Notes: generated by a model from the letters alone, not told the origin. A stretch of DNA of 64,000 nt from an uncultured Clostridia bacterium (GCA_934247225.1 CAKQJE010000002.1:62001-126000); one strand, 5' to 3'. Positions 1 through 9,912 are shown, counted from the first letter of the stretch. A program made the numbers and translations.

Positions 1-77
1 AAAGAAAACGTCGGTCGCGAAACATCTATCCCGACGGGCGTTTCAAAATGATTGACTTTAAGTTTCTCTATTCTCAT
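1..77 (-). CDS. N-terminus of a GH78 alpha-L-rhamnosidase (partial, runs off left edge)
   Basis: Only the first 25 codons are inside the window; the gene continues to the left. The reading begins at an ATG (75-77) and gives MRIEKLKVNHFETPVGID followed by VSRPTFS. The pattern 'L-x-V-N/E-H-x-x-x-P-x-G-I/Y-D-x-x-R-P-x-F-S' is the classic opening of GH78 rhamnosidases (Bac_rhamnosid N-terminal region). This is a family inference from a short stretch. The ribosome site is weak (GGAGAAG lies rather far upstream). It would be a third rhamnosidase beside those at 26418 and 47628. Confidence 0.6.
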   Translation of the reverse strand, partial: MRIEKLKVNHFETPVGIDVSRPTFS

Positions 78-268
78 TTTTCCGAAACTTCTCCGTATAA
101 TACTTATAAGAATGCTATTATTATAGCGAACATTTTATATCATATCCATACACTACAAAGAACAAACAAAACACTCCATTGACCATACACAAAACTTTTT
201 GCCGGCAATATGAAAACAATTTCGATTTTTAATCATTTAATTAAAATACAAACCGCATTTCAATTTGT

Positions 269-445
269 GCTTCGCTTGCGCATTACGTCGGCATAGACGA
301 AAAGGTTATCCAAAAACAACTCGGGCACAAAACTTTGTCTATGACGCAGGACACCTATACAAATCTTCTTCCGGACGGAAATTCCGTCATTAAAGAATAT
401 TTTTTAAGATTAGAACAGATGATTATGAATCCGAGACGTACATAG
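269..445 (+). pseudogene. tyrosine recombinase C-terminal remnant (copy 1)
   Basis: An open stretch of 58 codons ending in TAG reads as the C-terminal end of a phage/transposon tyrosine integrase. It holds the QLGHKTLSMTQDTYT block, where LGH is the conserved box III motif and the Y of DTYT fits the nucleophilic tyrosine. There is no start codon and no upstream catalytic arginine region, so this is a truncated relic. A second copy with about 90 percent identity by eye lies at 42679-42855, and the similarity continues past the stop codon. Confidence 0.75.
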
Positions 446-521
446 ATTCATACATATATTTCAGAGCCGAAAAATACATATTGTTTAAAAACATACTACT
501 TTTTGTCGTTTATCGCATAAA

Positions 522-556
522 AAAATAGCCGCTTCCGCTCTGGAAACGACTATTTT
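522..556. terminator. hairpin downstream of recombinase remnant
   Basis: The arms AAAATAG (522-528) and CTATTTT (550-556) enclose a shorter, imperfect CG/TTCC stem. The A- and T-rich flanks allow termination from either side. A perfect version follows the second recombinase copy at 42931-42967. It may also end the maltodextrin operon, whose last gene stops at 712. Confidence 0.55.
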
Positions 557-711
557 GGTGGGCAGGAAATAAATGATATTATTTTCTTGACGACGTGCAA
601 CGCGTATTCCTTTGCCGTTTCGCATATAACTTCCACACGCATTATCTATCCCATTTAAATATACGGGGGCGATTTCAAAAACTATATGCTCTCATATAAA
701 TTGTAATTGAA

Positions 712-2220
712 TTACGGCCTTCTTTCGCAAAATTTTACCAATTCACAAAAATCAAATAACTCTTGTTTGTTCGGTATATGTTGCAACTTAAACTGCCAGT
801 TCCCCTCGCTTGTAGACGGCATATTCATTCGCGCGCGGCTTCCAAGCAGTAAAATATCCTGTATCGGTATTATGGCAAGATACGCCAAACTGCGCATTGT
901 AAGCAACATTACCGCTTTTGCCATTTCTATTTTATTTTCAAGAAAACATTGAACATCTCCCTCTTTTAGTGTTCCCTCTAAACTCTCCTTGAAAATATTA
1001 TATTCGCCGTCTTTTAACTTACTAATATAACCTAATAACGTATCGTTATCGTGCGTACCCGTATAGCAGACGGAATTTTCCTTGATATTTTTCGGTAAAT
1101 ACGGATTTTTCTTATTACCGTCAAACGCAAATTCCATAACTTTCATACCCGGATAGCCGGTTTCGTCCATAAGACGGTAAACACCTTTATCGAGAGAACC
1201 GAGATCTTCCGCTATGATATTCAGCTTTCCTAAAATACTTTCCGCTGTGCGGAATAATTCATACTTCGGGCCGTGTTTCCATTTCCCCTTGACGGCTGTC
1301 GTTTCCCCCGCATCGATTTCATAATACCTGTCAAACCCGCGGAAGTGATCGACTCGCACTACGTCGTATAATTCAAACGCCTGACGGAATCGTTCCACCC
1401 ACCATAAATAGCCTTCTTTTTTATGAACCGACCAATTATAAACGGGATTCCCCCATAGCTGCCCCGTTGCGGAAAAATAGTCGGGCGGAACTCCCGCTAC
1501 CTTTTTCAAACTACGGTCCGTATTTAATTTGAACAGCTTTGGATTCAACCATACGTCCGCGCTGTCGTAAGCGACATACAGCGGTATATCGCCGATGATT
1601 GAAACGCCTTTCTTGTTTGCGTACCGTTTCAGCGTATTCCATTGTTTGGAAAACTCATATTGCAAAAACTGCCAAAACAGATATTCTTTTTGATTTTCGG
1701 CCTTGAACTTCCGCAAGCTCCGTTTTTTTGCGAATTTATATTCGTCCGGCCATCGGTCAAAGGATACCCCGCCGAACTTCTCCTTGATTGCCATAAATAA
1801 AGCGTAGCCGTCAAATCTTCCATTTTCGACAAAGGATACAAAGTCGGCGTTTTGTATATCAAATCGCTCGTAAGCCTTCCGAAGAACGGCATATTTGTTT
1901 TGATATAAAAACGCATAGTCAATTTTCGATTTTGTATTACGGCAGACCGATAACTCTGATTTTTTCAGCAAACCTTCTTTTACCAAAATGTCAAAATCAA
2001 TAAAATACGGATTGCACGATCCGCTGTATGCGGACTGATACGGAGAATCCCCGTAGCTTGTCTGAACGAGCGGAAGAACCTGCCAATAACTTATTTTGCA
2101 ATCAGCCAACAAATCAATCCACTCGTAAGCTGATTTTCCCAGCGTTCCGATTCCGTACTTGTTCGGCAACGAAGATATGTGCAATAAGATACCCGCCGAG
2201 CGATTTTTATATTTTATCAT
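712..2220 (-). CDS. malQ: 4-alpha-glucanotransferase (amylomaltase, GH77)
   Basis: A cytoplasmic enzyme that transfers alpha-1,4-glucan chains between maltodextrins, producing glucose and longer chains for the phosphorylase. The 502-residue length is normal for MalQ. Seen directly are the N-terminal HISSLP and the catalytic regions VRVDHFRGF (nucleophile Asp about 289), IIAEDLGSL (acid/base Glu about 337) and GTHDND (Asp about 390), plus the family-typical C-terminal block RMNMPSTSEGNW. Two ATGs follow an AGGAGG site; the second (2220) was chosen because the first leaves a single base of spacing. It is the last gene of the maltodextrin operon and sits behind a hairpin (2235-2270) that may reduce its expression relative to glgP. 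Confidence 0.95.
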   Translation of the reverse strand: MIKYKNRSAGILLHISSLPNKYGIGTLGKSAYEWIDLLADCKISYWQVLPLVQTSYGDSPYQSAYSGSCNPYFIDFDILVKEGLLKKSELSVCRNTKSKIDYAFLYQNKYAVLRKAYERFDIQNADFVSFVENGRFDGYALFMAIKEKFGGVSFDRWPDEYKFAKKRSLRKFKAENQKEYLFWQFLQYEFSKQWNTLKRYANKKGVSIIGDIPLYVAYDSADVWLNPKLFKLNTDRSLKKVAGVPPDYFSATGQLWGNPVYNWSVHKKEGYLWWVERFRQAFELYDVVRVDHFRGFDRYYEIDAGETTAVKGKWKHGPKYELFRTAESILGKLNIIAEDLGSLDKGVYRLMDETGYPGMKVMEFAFDGNKKNPYLPKNIKENSVCYTGTHDNDTLLGYISKLKDGEYNIFKESLEGTLKEGDVQCFLENKIEMAKAVMLLTMRSLAYLAIIPIQDILLLGSRARMNMPSTSEGNWQFKLQHIPNKQELFDFCELVKFCERRP

Positions 2221-2234
2221 CATTCCTCCTAAAC

Positions 2235-2270
2235 AAAAAGACACAAAGCGAAACGGCTTTGCGTCTTTTT
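2235..2270. terminator. hairpin between glgP and malQ
   Basis: The stem pairs AAAAAGAC (2235-2242) with GTCTTTTT (2263-2270) and CAAAGC (2244-2249) with GCTTTG (2256-2261). On the minus strand a T-rich tail follows, then the malQ ribosome site. This fits a partial intrinsic terminator inside the operon; it also has a T tract on the plus strand. Confidence 0.7.
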
Positions 2271-2273
2271 ACG

Positions 2274-4523
2274 TTAATAAGATAAACTCCAGATTTTCTT
2301 CGCATACTCACGAATAGAACGATCGGAAGAAAAATAAAATGAGTTCGCCGTATTGTTGAACTGTTTTTTCGCAAAACCTATCCTATTTTTATAATCATGA
2401 TTTACCTGTAATATGGCTTGATAATACTCCTCCAAATCTCTGAATATAAAGTAGTGATCGGGTTTATGCCAGCTTGCTCCCGCCGTCAACGAGCGATATA
2501 ATTCCTCAAAATATCCCTTACCGTCGTCTGAAAACGTTCCGTCCGTCAACGTATGCACGACTTTATTCCAATCCGCATGCTCTTTCAGATAGGTGTTCGG
2601 ATTATAACCGCCCTCGCGGAGTTTTTCTATCTCGTTCACGCGCGCACCGAATATATAATTATTCTCCTCGCCCGCTTTTTCGACGATTTCGATATTTGCT
2701 CCGTCCATCGTGCCAAGCGTGACCGCGCCGTTCATCATAAACTTCATATTGCCCGTACCGCTTGCCTCTAATCCCGCCGTCGACACCTGCAACGAAACGT
2801 CGGCTGCCGCTACGATTTTCTCCGCGTACGAAACGTTATATTCAGTCACGAATACGCCCATAAGCAGACTGTTCGTTTCGGAATCGGCATTTATCATCTT
2901 TATGATTTCGTTTATGTATTTGATAATACCCTTGGCTCGAAAATAGGATGGTGCGCTCTTTGCTCCGAACAGAAATACCGAAGGCGTAAAATCCTTGATT
3001 TTTCCGTTTTTTAAATCATAATACAATCGTAACAACGCAAACGCCGTCATAAGTTGCCGTTTATATTCGTGTAAACGCTTGACCTGCGCGAACAATATTC
3101 GATTTCCGCCGATTTTTACGCCTTCCGTTTGCTCAATATATCGGAAAAGCTGCGCTTTTTTCTCTTCCTTAACCCGAATAAACTCCGAAAGCGTTTCCGC
3201 GTCGATATGGTCGTTCAGATTACCCAATTCTTCAAACCGTTTCCGCCAATCCTGCCCGATTTTTCTGTCAAGCAAAGACGACAGTTCGGGATTTGCAAGT
3301 TCCAGCCACCGCCTTTGCGCCACGCCGTTTGTAACGTTCGTAAACTTTTCCGGATGATGCGCGTATTCCGCTGCGAACAAATCCCTTTTTATAATTTCCG
3401 AGTGAATTTCGGCAACTCCGTTTATCTTGTTCGCGACGAATACCGCCGTATTCGCCATAGAAACAGCGCGGCGGGAATGTACATAAATCGATGTGGCGGC
3501 GCTCTCCTGCGACGTGTAGCCTTCTTTTCTGTGACGATAGCGGGCGGAAGCATTGACGGACAGCAATATTCCCGTTATTTCCGGCAATATTTTTTTCAAC
3601 AACCGAACGTCCCAATGCTCCAATGCTTCGGGCAATATCGTATGATTAGTATAATTGAATACCTGTTGCGCAATCTTCAACGCCGCCCGATACGTCAATC
3701 CTTTCTCTTGCAATACGCGAATCAGTTCGGGAATGGCGAACACCGGATGCGTATCGTTGAGTTGTATGCTGTTTTCCAATGCAAACTGCCGGTAATCGTT
3801 TCCATGTCGTTTTTCGTATTCTCGGATTATGTCGCCAACGGCTGCCGCCGAAAGAAAATATTCCTGTCGAATCCGTAACAACTTTCCTTCTTCCGTATCG
3901 TCGGGCGGATACAAAACACCGCTTATTTTTTCAGCGTTCTCGTTTCCTTCCGCCTGATACAAACGCAAGACATTGACTCGTTTTCCGATAATCGGCATAT
4001 CGTAAGGAACCGCATCTACTTCCATATCCGCAAAACGAATTGTCTGTTTTTCCTGTTCTTTCCGTATGCTCCACGGATCCCCGAATCTCTGCCACTCGTC
4101 CGGAATTTCCTTCTGATACCCATTCTCGAACTTCTGACGGAACAAACCGTATCTGTAACGGATTCCGTACCCGTACAGCGGAATACCGACCGCGGCGCCC
4201 GAATCCATATAGCAAGCGGCAAGTCTGCCCAAACCGCCGTTACCGAGCGCGGCGTCCTCAATCTCTTCAAAAACGGTAATATCTATCCCTTTTTCTTTGA
4301 GAATACCCGCCGTTTCTTTCAAAACGCCGAGTTCCAGCAGATTGTTATAAAATACCCTGCCGATTAAAAACTCAATCGAGAGATATCGCGCGCACCGTTT
4401 CGGTTTTTCGTCCGCCCGGATATTGCTCGTTGCGAGCATAGAGATTTCATTGTATAGTTGTGAAACGCTTTTTTCGCCTGTTTCCAAACTTTTGAGCGCG
4501 TCTATAAAATTTTGTTTCTCCAT
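2274..4523 (-). CDS. glgP: glycogen/maltodextrin phosphorylase (GT35)
   Basis: It releases glucose-1-phosphate from the non-reducing ends of alpha-1,4-glucans using phosphate and a PLP cofactor. Family signatures seen are ALGNGGLGRLAACYMDS near residue 95, QLNDTHP, NVTNGVAQRRWL and the PLP-lysine region GTGNMKFMMNGA near residue 594. The 749-residue length is at the short end for GlgP, mainly through a compact N-terminus that still retains the start of the core. An AAAGGAG ribosome site precedes the ATG. The gene begins 2 bases after malG, so it is translated with the transporter genes. In this operon it most likely acts on imported maltodextrin rather than stored glycogen. Confidence 0.95.
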   Translation of the reverse strand: MEKQNFIDALKSLETGEKSVSQLYNEISMLATSNIRADEKPKRCARYLSIEFLIGRVFYNNLLELGVLKETAGILKEKGIDITVFEEIEDAALGNGGLGRLAACYMDSGAAVGIPLYGYGIRYRYGLFRQKFENGYQKEIPDEWQRFGDPWSIRKEQEKQTIRFADMEVDAVPYDMPIIGKRVNVLRLYQAEGNENAEKISGVLYPPDDTEEGKLLRIRQEYFLSAAAVGDIIREYEKRHGNDYRQFALENSIQLNDTHPVFAIPELIRVLQEKGLTYRAALKIAQQVFNYTNHTILPEALEHWDVRLLKKILPEITGILLSVNASARYRHRKEGYTSQESAATSIYVHSRRAVSMANTAVFVANKINGVAEIHSEIIKRDLFAAEYAHHPEKFTNVTNGVAQRRWLELANPELSSLLDRKIGQDWRKRFEELGNLNDHIDAETLSEFIRVKEEKKAQLFRYIEQTEGVKIGGNRILFAQVKRLHEYKRQLMTAFALLRLYYDLKNGKIKDFTPSVFLFGAKSAPSYFRAKGIIKYINEIIKMINADSETNSLLMGVFVTEYNVSYAEKIVAAADVSLQVSTAGLEASGTGNMKFMMNGAVTLGTMDGANIEIVEKAGEENNYIFGARVNEIEKLREGGYNPNTYLKEHADWNKVVHTLTDGTFSDDGKGYFEELYRSLTAGASWHKPDHYFIFRDLEEYYQAILQVNHDYKNRIGFAKKQFNNTANSFYFSSDRSIREYAKKIWSLSY

Positions 4524-4525
4524 TG

Positions 4526-5383
4526 TTACTCCTTTACTGCGCCTGCCGCCCCGCCTTGAATCAGATATCCGGAGAGCGCGATATACAATGCAACGATCGG
4601 GACTGCGATAAATACGGAACCGGCGGCAAATATCGAAAATTTACTCTCATCCAACCAATTCAAACCTATTGCAACAGTCCATTGTGATTTATCCGGCAGC
4701 AACAGTTTCGGCAACATAAAGTCACTCCACGGCCAGACAAAAGCCGTCAATGCCGTATATACGATCATTGGTTTCGATAAAGGTAATGCAATCGAAATAA
4801 ATATTCGTAAATCACTTGCTCCGTCTAACGTTGCGGCGTCGTATATTGTACTCGGAATAGTGTCGAAAAAACCTTTTTGAACCAAAAATCCCATTGTCGC
4901 GCCGCTGCTATACAACAATATCAGCCCCCAAAGATTATTGATTAAATCGAATTGAGTCATAATGACGAATAAAGCCGTCATATTCATAAAGTTCGGGAAA
5001 ATATTTAACAGCAACGTAGCCTTCATCATCTGCTTACGACTCCTGAACCGATAGCGCGACATCGTATAAGAAACCGCAAGTACAAGAGCCGTAGAGATTA
5101 CGCAACTTATCCCCGCGACAAAAAGAGTATTCCCGAACCACGTCATATAGTCGTGTTCTGTTTTTTCGGTAAATAAAGTCTTAAAAGTGTTTAAACTATA
5201 TGCTTCCGGAAAAAACCCGTCTAATGTCAACAACGAGCCGTTCGCATTAAATGACGACAGAATAAGCCAGATGCAAGGAAAGGCAAATATAAAACTGATA
5301 AGCAAGACTATTGTATATATAACAACGGCCTTTATAGTCATTGTCGGCCTTATATTAAATCTTTTAGTTGTTACGCTTTTCAT
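4526..5383 (-). CDS. malG: maltodextrin ABC transporter permease, MalG type
   Basis: An inner-membrane subunit of a CUT1-family importer. The 285-residue protein has an N-terminal membrane segment (about 17-39) and five further hydrophobic segments. The cytoplasmic EAA loop reads YDAATLDGASD near residue 181, with the usual following ALP. The start codon overlaps the malF stop by one base (TAATG), a sign of translational coupling. No ATP-binding subunit is encoded nearby, so a shared MsmX/MsmK-type ATPase elsewhere is expected (inference). Confidence 0.93.
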   Translation of the reverse strand: MKSVTTKRFNIRPTMTIKAVVIYTIVLLISFIFAFPCIWLILSSFNANGSLLTLDGFFPEAYSLNTFKTLFTEKTEHDYMTWFGNTLFVAGISCVISTALVLAVSYTMSRYRFRSRKQMMKATLLLNIFPNFMNMTALFVIMTQFDLINNLWGLILLYSSGATMGFLVQKGFFDTIPSTIYDAATLDGASDLRIFISIALPLSKPMIVYTALTAFVWPWSDFMLPKLLLPDKSQWTVAIGLNWLDESKFSIFAAGSVFIAVPIVALYIALSGYLIQGGAAGAVKE

Positions 5384-6738
5384 TATTTATATGTATCCTC
5401 CTTCTTATATGCAGGCGAACTTACATACACAATCAGCGAGAAGATTGCCATAAACGCAAACAGAATTAAACTGAGCGCCGAGCCGAGAGAATATAACTTC
5501 TTATCGACCGTTAAATTAAACATCCAGTTAATCAATAAGTCTGTATTGTTTGCGTTAAAATAGTTTGCAGTATCATAAGTGATTTCAGGCCGTAAAAAAT
5601 AGAAGATACTGAAGTTATTGAAGTTACTGATAAATGAATTCAACAATACCGGCGTGGTTGCGAATAGTACAAACGGCAACGTCAGATACAGAAACTGTTT
5701 CCAGCCGTTTGCTCCGTCCAATGTCGCAGCTTCATACATATCTTGATTGACATTTGATAAAATGCCTGTTGCCAAAAACATTATCGACGGAATACTGATC
5801 CATGCGCAAGAGAAGAAACCGAGAAGTCTTAAAGACCATTTAGAGTCAAAACCTATAAACGTAAAACTTTCCGATACCCAGCCCCAATCGCGCAATAAAG
5901 CTAAAATCGGACCGCTGTCACTAAACAGAAACCGGAATCCCGTCAACGTAATAAACCCGGGAATCGCATAAGCGAGCATCGGAAATATTCTCCAAAACCG
6001 TTTCCATTTCAAGCATTTGGAATTATATAAGATTGCAAGACCTAACCCGCCGAAATAATTTATAAAGGTCGATCCGATCGCCCATATAAAGTTCCAACCG
6101 AGTATTTTTAAAATTGTCATGGCATATTCGCTTACAGTAAAAATCATCCTGAAGTTTGAAAAGCCTATCCAATCTACCAATTTAGGGGGTACTATTTCAC
6201 CGCCGTAATTCGTAAAAGCCACCAATCCCGTAAAGAAAATAGGCATTATATTAAAAATACAAACGAATATCAACGGAATTGTCAGTGTAAGAAAATAAAA
6301 TTTCTCGTTAATTAAAGCAGAACAACTCTCTACAAAGTTCTTTACGGGATGCCCCTTTTTAATTTCTTGCGTCGTAAATATAACGTCTTTAATATTTGCA
6401 TAGTAAGCAAATCCGAAAAGAACGCACAAAAACAGAGTGGTAATTCCCCAAGCAAGCATTTTTACGGAATTGTCGCCTTGTATTCCCATGATAGGAACGC
6501 CCTCGTTGGTGCCGAGCGTAAATATTCCTATTATATTGTCTACCCCCGAAAAGACTAAAAACAATATAAAAGCAATTTCTAAAAGAATTAACAGTATTCC
6601 TTTTGTAAATTGCTTACAGAATAATTGCCCTACTCCCATAAAAATACAGCTCAACTTAACTTGATAAGGTGAAAATTTCCCTTCGTTCTTTGGATTTAGA
6701 TTGTTGTTGGCGATAATTTTATTTTCTTCCACAATCAT
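5383..6738 (-). CDS. malF: maltodextrin ABC transporter permease, MalF type
   Basis: The partner permease of MalG. It has 451 residues with extra N-terminal membrane helices, as in Gram-positive MdxF/MalF proteins. Hydrophobic segments occur at about 30-50, 58-78 and 80-105 before the core transmembrane domain. The EAA loop YEAATLDGANGW lies near residue 336 and is followed by LTLP. ATG 6738 was preferred to an upstream TTG (6765): the run AAAAGGGGGG precedes the ATG, though the spacing is tight. It starts 13 bases after malE. Confidence 0.92.
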   Translation of the reverse strand: MIVEENKIIANNNLNPKNEGKFSPYQVKLSCIFMGVGQLFCKQFTKGILLILLEIAFILFLVFSGVDNIIGIFTLGTNEGVPIMGIQGDNSVKMLAWGITTLFLCVLFGFAYYANIKDVIFTTQEIKKGHPVKNFVESCSALINEKFYFLTLTIPLIFVCIFNIMPIFFTGLVAFTNYGGEIVPPKLVDWIGFSNFRMIFTVSEYAMTILKILGWNFIWAIGSTFINYFGGLGLAILYNSKCLKWKRFWRIFPMLAYAIPGFITLTGFRFLFSDSGPILALLRDWGWVSESFTFIGFDSKWSLRLLGFFSCAWISIPSIMFLATGILSNVNQDMYEAATLDGANGWKQFLYLTLPFVLFATTPVLLNSFISNFNNFSIFYFLRPEITYDTANYFNANNTDLLINWMFNLTVDKKLYSLGSALSLILFAFMAIFSLIVYVSSPAYKKEDTYK

Positions 6739-6751
6739 ATCCCCCCTTTTT

Positions 6752-8221
6752 TTAGCTCTTACCAATGTTCATTGCGGATTTTATATCTTTTACCAATTTG
6801 TCTAAAGCCTTCTTTAATTCATCCGTCGTTGTATAAACCGGACTTTCACGAGTCGTGTTGTCCGTTGCAACGTCGTTAAACATAGATGAAAGCGGAGACC
6901 AAATATATTGAGTATCGCGAGTGGACGGCATCATATAAACCTTTCCGCTTGTAACTCTGTTGCCCAGAATTTCGGAAACTCCCCCCATTTCTTCGGTCAG
7001 ATCCGTACGAGCGGGAACGGCGCCTAACGCTTCGCTTCTCCATTTTTCATTTTCATAACTGCTGACAAATTTGACAAACGCCAAACATGCTTTAGGATAC
7101 TTGGTGTAAGAGCTGATTCCGAACGCATTTACCCCGCCCATAGTCGTAGGTTCAAACGTTTCGGTATCCGTATTCTTGATTTCTTTTTTGATATTGCCGT
7201 CTTTCGGCAATCTCGGAGGAGCCACGACTACAAGATTTTCTTTTGCTTTCTGAGCAGCCGCTTCCGCGCTGTCACCCTGCGCTTTATAGGTGGCAGTCAA
7301 ATTCTCCTGAAACGTGGTCAACCAATCGGGCGTACCTATCGTACAGAAAACGGTACCGTCCTTGCTCGTCAAATAGGTGGCTACCTGTGTCGTCGCGTCC
7401 TGAGAGATACAGCGAGATCCCAACACCCCTGCTAAATCACGAAACAAATTCAATCCGATTTCGGAGCCGGCGGCATTAAGTCCTATATCGTCATGCGTTT
7501 CGCCGAATACATACGCTCCGAACGACAATAAATAACCGCTGTTAAAATATTGATCGACAAGCGACATATACAGTCCGTATTTGCTGCCGTCAGACTCTTC
7601 TTTGACTTGTTTGCTGTACGCATACAAATCGTTCATATTCTCTACCATATCGGGAATATCGTTCTTGTTGTCGTCCCATTTCGTTTTCCAATCGGCGGGC
7701 AACAAATCTTTTCTGTATGTAAGAACCGTCGATTGTTGCGCAACGGGCATACCATAATACAAATCGAGATTGTATGTTTTAAGTTTATATGCGTCCATTA
7801 CGTTTTCAGGGATTTGTTCGATATCCAGTTTCTCCGTAGGCAAGGGCAAAACATGCCCGCCTTCCGCATATCGCATCAACATATCGTTCGCCTGATAAAG
7901 AACGTCGGGACCATAGCCGTCCGGGCCGTTTTGTTCCAAGTCGACATATTGATCCATATTCGCGTCCACGGCATTTACGTTGTATGCTTTATATTCTTTA
8001 TTAAAGGCAGCCAAAACCTCCCTTAAATGCCCCGTTTCAATGGCCATTTGATTATCAAGGATACGAATAGTTGCGTTTTGTTCTATTTCACCGTTGTATT
8101 TAGCCATTATTTGTTCGTAAGTAAACGTCTGCTCTCCGCCGGGCCGTTCACCGCATGCGGCAAAACACGTTCCGGCCAATACCAACGCAAGACTTAAACA
8201 AAGTGTTCTGGTTGATTTCAT
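6752..8221 (-). CDS. malE: maltodextrin-binding lipoprotein (MalE type)
   Basis: The extracellular solute-binding protein (family 1) that hands maltodextrins to MalFG. The N-terminus is a signal peptide ending in the lipobox CFAAC near residue 19-23, so it is predicted to be lipid-anchored to the membrane face. The 489-residue length is typical of Gram-positive MalE-like proteins, and TMGGVNAFGISSYTKYP resembles the conserved region near the hinge of this family. ATG 8221 is preferred to 8236 because GAGGTAAGGG lies at proper spacing. Substrate is inferred from its place between an intracellular GH13 enzyme and malFG-glgP-malQ. Confidence 0.9.
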   Translation of the reverse strand: MKSTRTLCLSLALVLAGTCFAACGERPGGEQTFTYEQIMAKYNGEIEQNATIRILDNQMAIETGHLREVLAAFNKEYKAYNVNAVDANMDQYVDLEQNGPDGYGPDVLYQANDMLMRYAEGGHVLPLPTEKLDIEQIPENVMDAYKLKTYNLDLYYGMPVAQQSTVLTYRKDLLPADWKTKWDDNKNDIPDMVENMNDLYAYSKQVKEESDGSKYGLYMSLVDQYFNSGYLLSFGAYVFGETHDDIGLNAAGSEIGLNLFRDLAGVLGSRCISQDATTQVATYLTSKDGTVFCTIGTPDWLTTFQENLTATYKAQGDSAEAAAQKAKENLVVVAPPRLPKDGNIKKEIKNTDTETFEPTTMGGVNAFGISSYTKYPKACLAFVKFVSSYENEKWRSEALGAVPARTDLTEEMGGVSEILGNRVTSGKVYMMPSTRDTQYIWSPLSSMFNDVATDNTTRESPVYTTTDELKKALDKLVKDIKSAMNIGKS

Positions 8222-8249
8222 TCCCTTACCTCTCATATATATTTTACCC

Positions 8250-9890
8250 TTACCGCTCTATAATTTTATAGGAATACGGCTCTAAAGTTATTTTACCATA
8301 TTTTAGCGTATCTTTTGTATTGTTTACGGCTAAAAAAATCTTTTCTCTTTCGATTACAAAAATTTCCCCTTCCGTAAACATACGAAGTTTGCCTTTGATT
8401 TTCTCTTTCCTAAGTTGTATCAGTTCCTTGATCGTTTGGAACAAATCCTTATCCCAATGATTTTCATTCCAGTCAAACGTCCGTCTGGAATCGGGATCAT
8501 ATCCACCGCTCATACCGATTTCCGTTCCGTAATAGATACACGGCATTCCGACAAAGAAAAACATAACCGCAAGGGCGCATTTCAATTTTGATTTGTTTCC
8601 GCCCGCGTTGGTTAAGAATCTTTCCGTATCATGACTGTCTAAAAGATTCAGCATCATCTCGTTTACCTGATCCGTATTTCTCATCAGGATTTCCGATAAC
8701 CTGTCGCAGAATTGTTTTGCCGAATATTTGCCGAATGCAAAATAATCAAGACAGGCTTTCGTAAACGAGTAATTCATTATAGAATCAAACTGGTCGCCTT
8801 GCAGCCACGGAAAAGCGTTGTGCCAGTTTTCGCCGATTATCATCGCATCGGGCTTTTCGTTCTTAACCGCTTTACGGAAGTTCCGCCAAAAATCGTGCGA
8901 TACTTCGTCTGCCACGTCCAACCGCCAACCGTCTATACCATACTCTCTTATCCATTTTACCGCTATATGAAGTAAAAAGTTTTGCACTTCATTATTATTT
9001 GTATTCCATTTAGGCATATAATTGCAAGCCGCAAAACATTCATAGTTCATATCGTCCAAGTCGGGTCTGTCGCCATGAATGATGAACCAATCATAATACC
9101 CTGACTGTTTGCCTTTCAGCAGAACATCCTGAAACTGCTTGCATAAATAACTGCAATGATTAAAAACGGCGTCCAATAAAATTTTAATTCCTCTTCGGTG
9201 CGCGTTTTCAACCAATTCCTTTAAGTCGCTGTTCGTTCCGAACATTTCATCTATCGTTTCATAATCGATTGTATCGTATTTATGATTGCTCGGCGATTGA
9301 AAAATCGGAGTTAAATAAATCGCATTGATTCCCAGATCGTTTAAGTAATCCAATTTTTCGGTAATGCCTTTTAAATCGCCGCCGAAAAACCCTTTCGGTT
9401 CGGGAAGTTCCCCCCATTTTTTATCTATATAATCCGTATTCTTTTTCGTTTCTCCGATGCGGAACCGATCTACGAATATCTGATAAAAAACGCTTTTATC
9501 GCACCATGTAACTTTACGGTGCAAATCTATTTTATTGATATAAGGATATTGAAAAAAGTTATAATAACTTTTTTCGTGGTTATAATCAGTCGTCAAACCT
9601 TCTTCCGAATAATAATACTTTTCGTTCCCGCTTTGCAATAAAAATATATACCCTATCCGCGAGTCGGGCACATCAAGCGAAACCGTATAGTAATCATAGA
9701 ACGCGTCCGAATAACTATTTTGCATTACTTTCGTCTTTCTGTCTTTTAACCAGTCGTATTTTACTGCATAAATAATTTCGACTTTATCAAGTTCAGACTT
9801 TGCGGCCCTTAAGCGAATACGGAGTTCTTCCTTGCCGTAAGCAAAAGAATATTGACTTTTCGGAATGTGTAATATAGCCGCCTTATTCAT
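8250..9890 (-). CDS. cytoplasmic GH13 maltogenic amylase/neopullulanase-like enzyme
   Basis: This hydrolyses imported maltodextrins, cyclodextrins or pullulan pieces in the cytoplasm. It has no signal peptide. An N-terminal beta-sandwich of about 130 residues (CBM34-like position) precedes the (beta/alpha)8 barrel. Catalytic regions seen are GWRLDVAD (nucleophile Asp about 322), IIGENWH (acid/base Glu about 350) and LLDSHDTER (Asp about 418), plus DAVFNHC. The layout matches GH13 subfamily 20. Its 546 residues are slightly shorter than usual. GAAGGAG precedes the ATG. A cyclodextrinase role is plausible because the secreted GH13 enzyme at 13256 has CGTase-type architecture. Confidence 0.9.
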   Translation of the reverse strand: MNKAAILHIPKSQYSFAYGKEELRIRLRAAKSELDKVEIIYAVKYDWLKDRKTKVMQNSYSDAFYDYYTVSLDVPDSRIGYIFLLQSGNEKYYYSEEGLTTDYNHEKSYYNFFQYPYINKIDLHRKVTWCDKSVFYQIFVDRFRIGETKKNTDYIDKKWGELPEPKGFFGGDLKGITEKLDYLNDLGINAIYLTPIFQSPSNHKYDTIDYETIDEMFGTNSDLKELVENAHRRGIKILLDAVFNHCSYLCKQFQDVLLKGKQSGYYDWFIIHGDRPDLDDMNYECFAACNYMPKWNTNNNEVQNFLLHIAVKWIREYGIDGWRLDVADEVSHDFWRNFRKAVKNEKPDAMIIGENWHNAFPWLQGDQFDSIMNYSFTKACLDYFAFGKYSAKQFCDRLSEILMRNTDQVNEMMLNLLDSHDTERFLTNAGGNKSKLKCALAVMFFFVGMPCIYYGTEIGMSGGYDPDSRRTFDWNENHWDKDLFQTIKELIQLRKEKIKGKLRMFTEGEIFVIEREKIFLAVNNTKDTLKYGKITLEPYSYKIIER

Positions 9891-9912
9891 TAACTTCTCC
9901 TTCTTTGGTTAT

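Larger units (their letters stand above)
78..711. other. intergenic region with recombinase remnant
   Basis: No intact gene is visible here. The AT-rich stretch 78-260 separates the partial rhamnosidase from a degraded tyrosine recombinase tail (269-445), which is followed by a hairpin (522-556). Bases 557-711 lie downstream of malQ and show nothing recognisable. Confidence 0.6.

Noticed and set aside
3129..3878. A 249-codon plus-strand frame inside glgP
   Set aside because: It lies wholly opposite a secure phosphorylase gene and has no ribosome site or recognisable domain.
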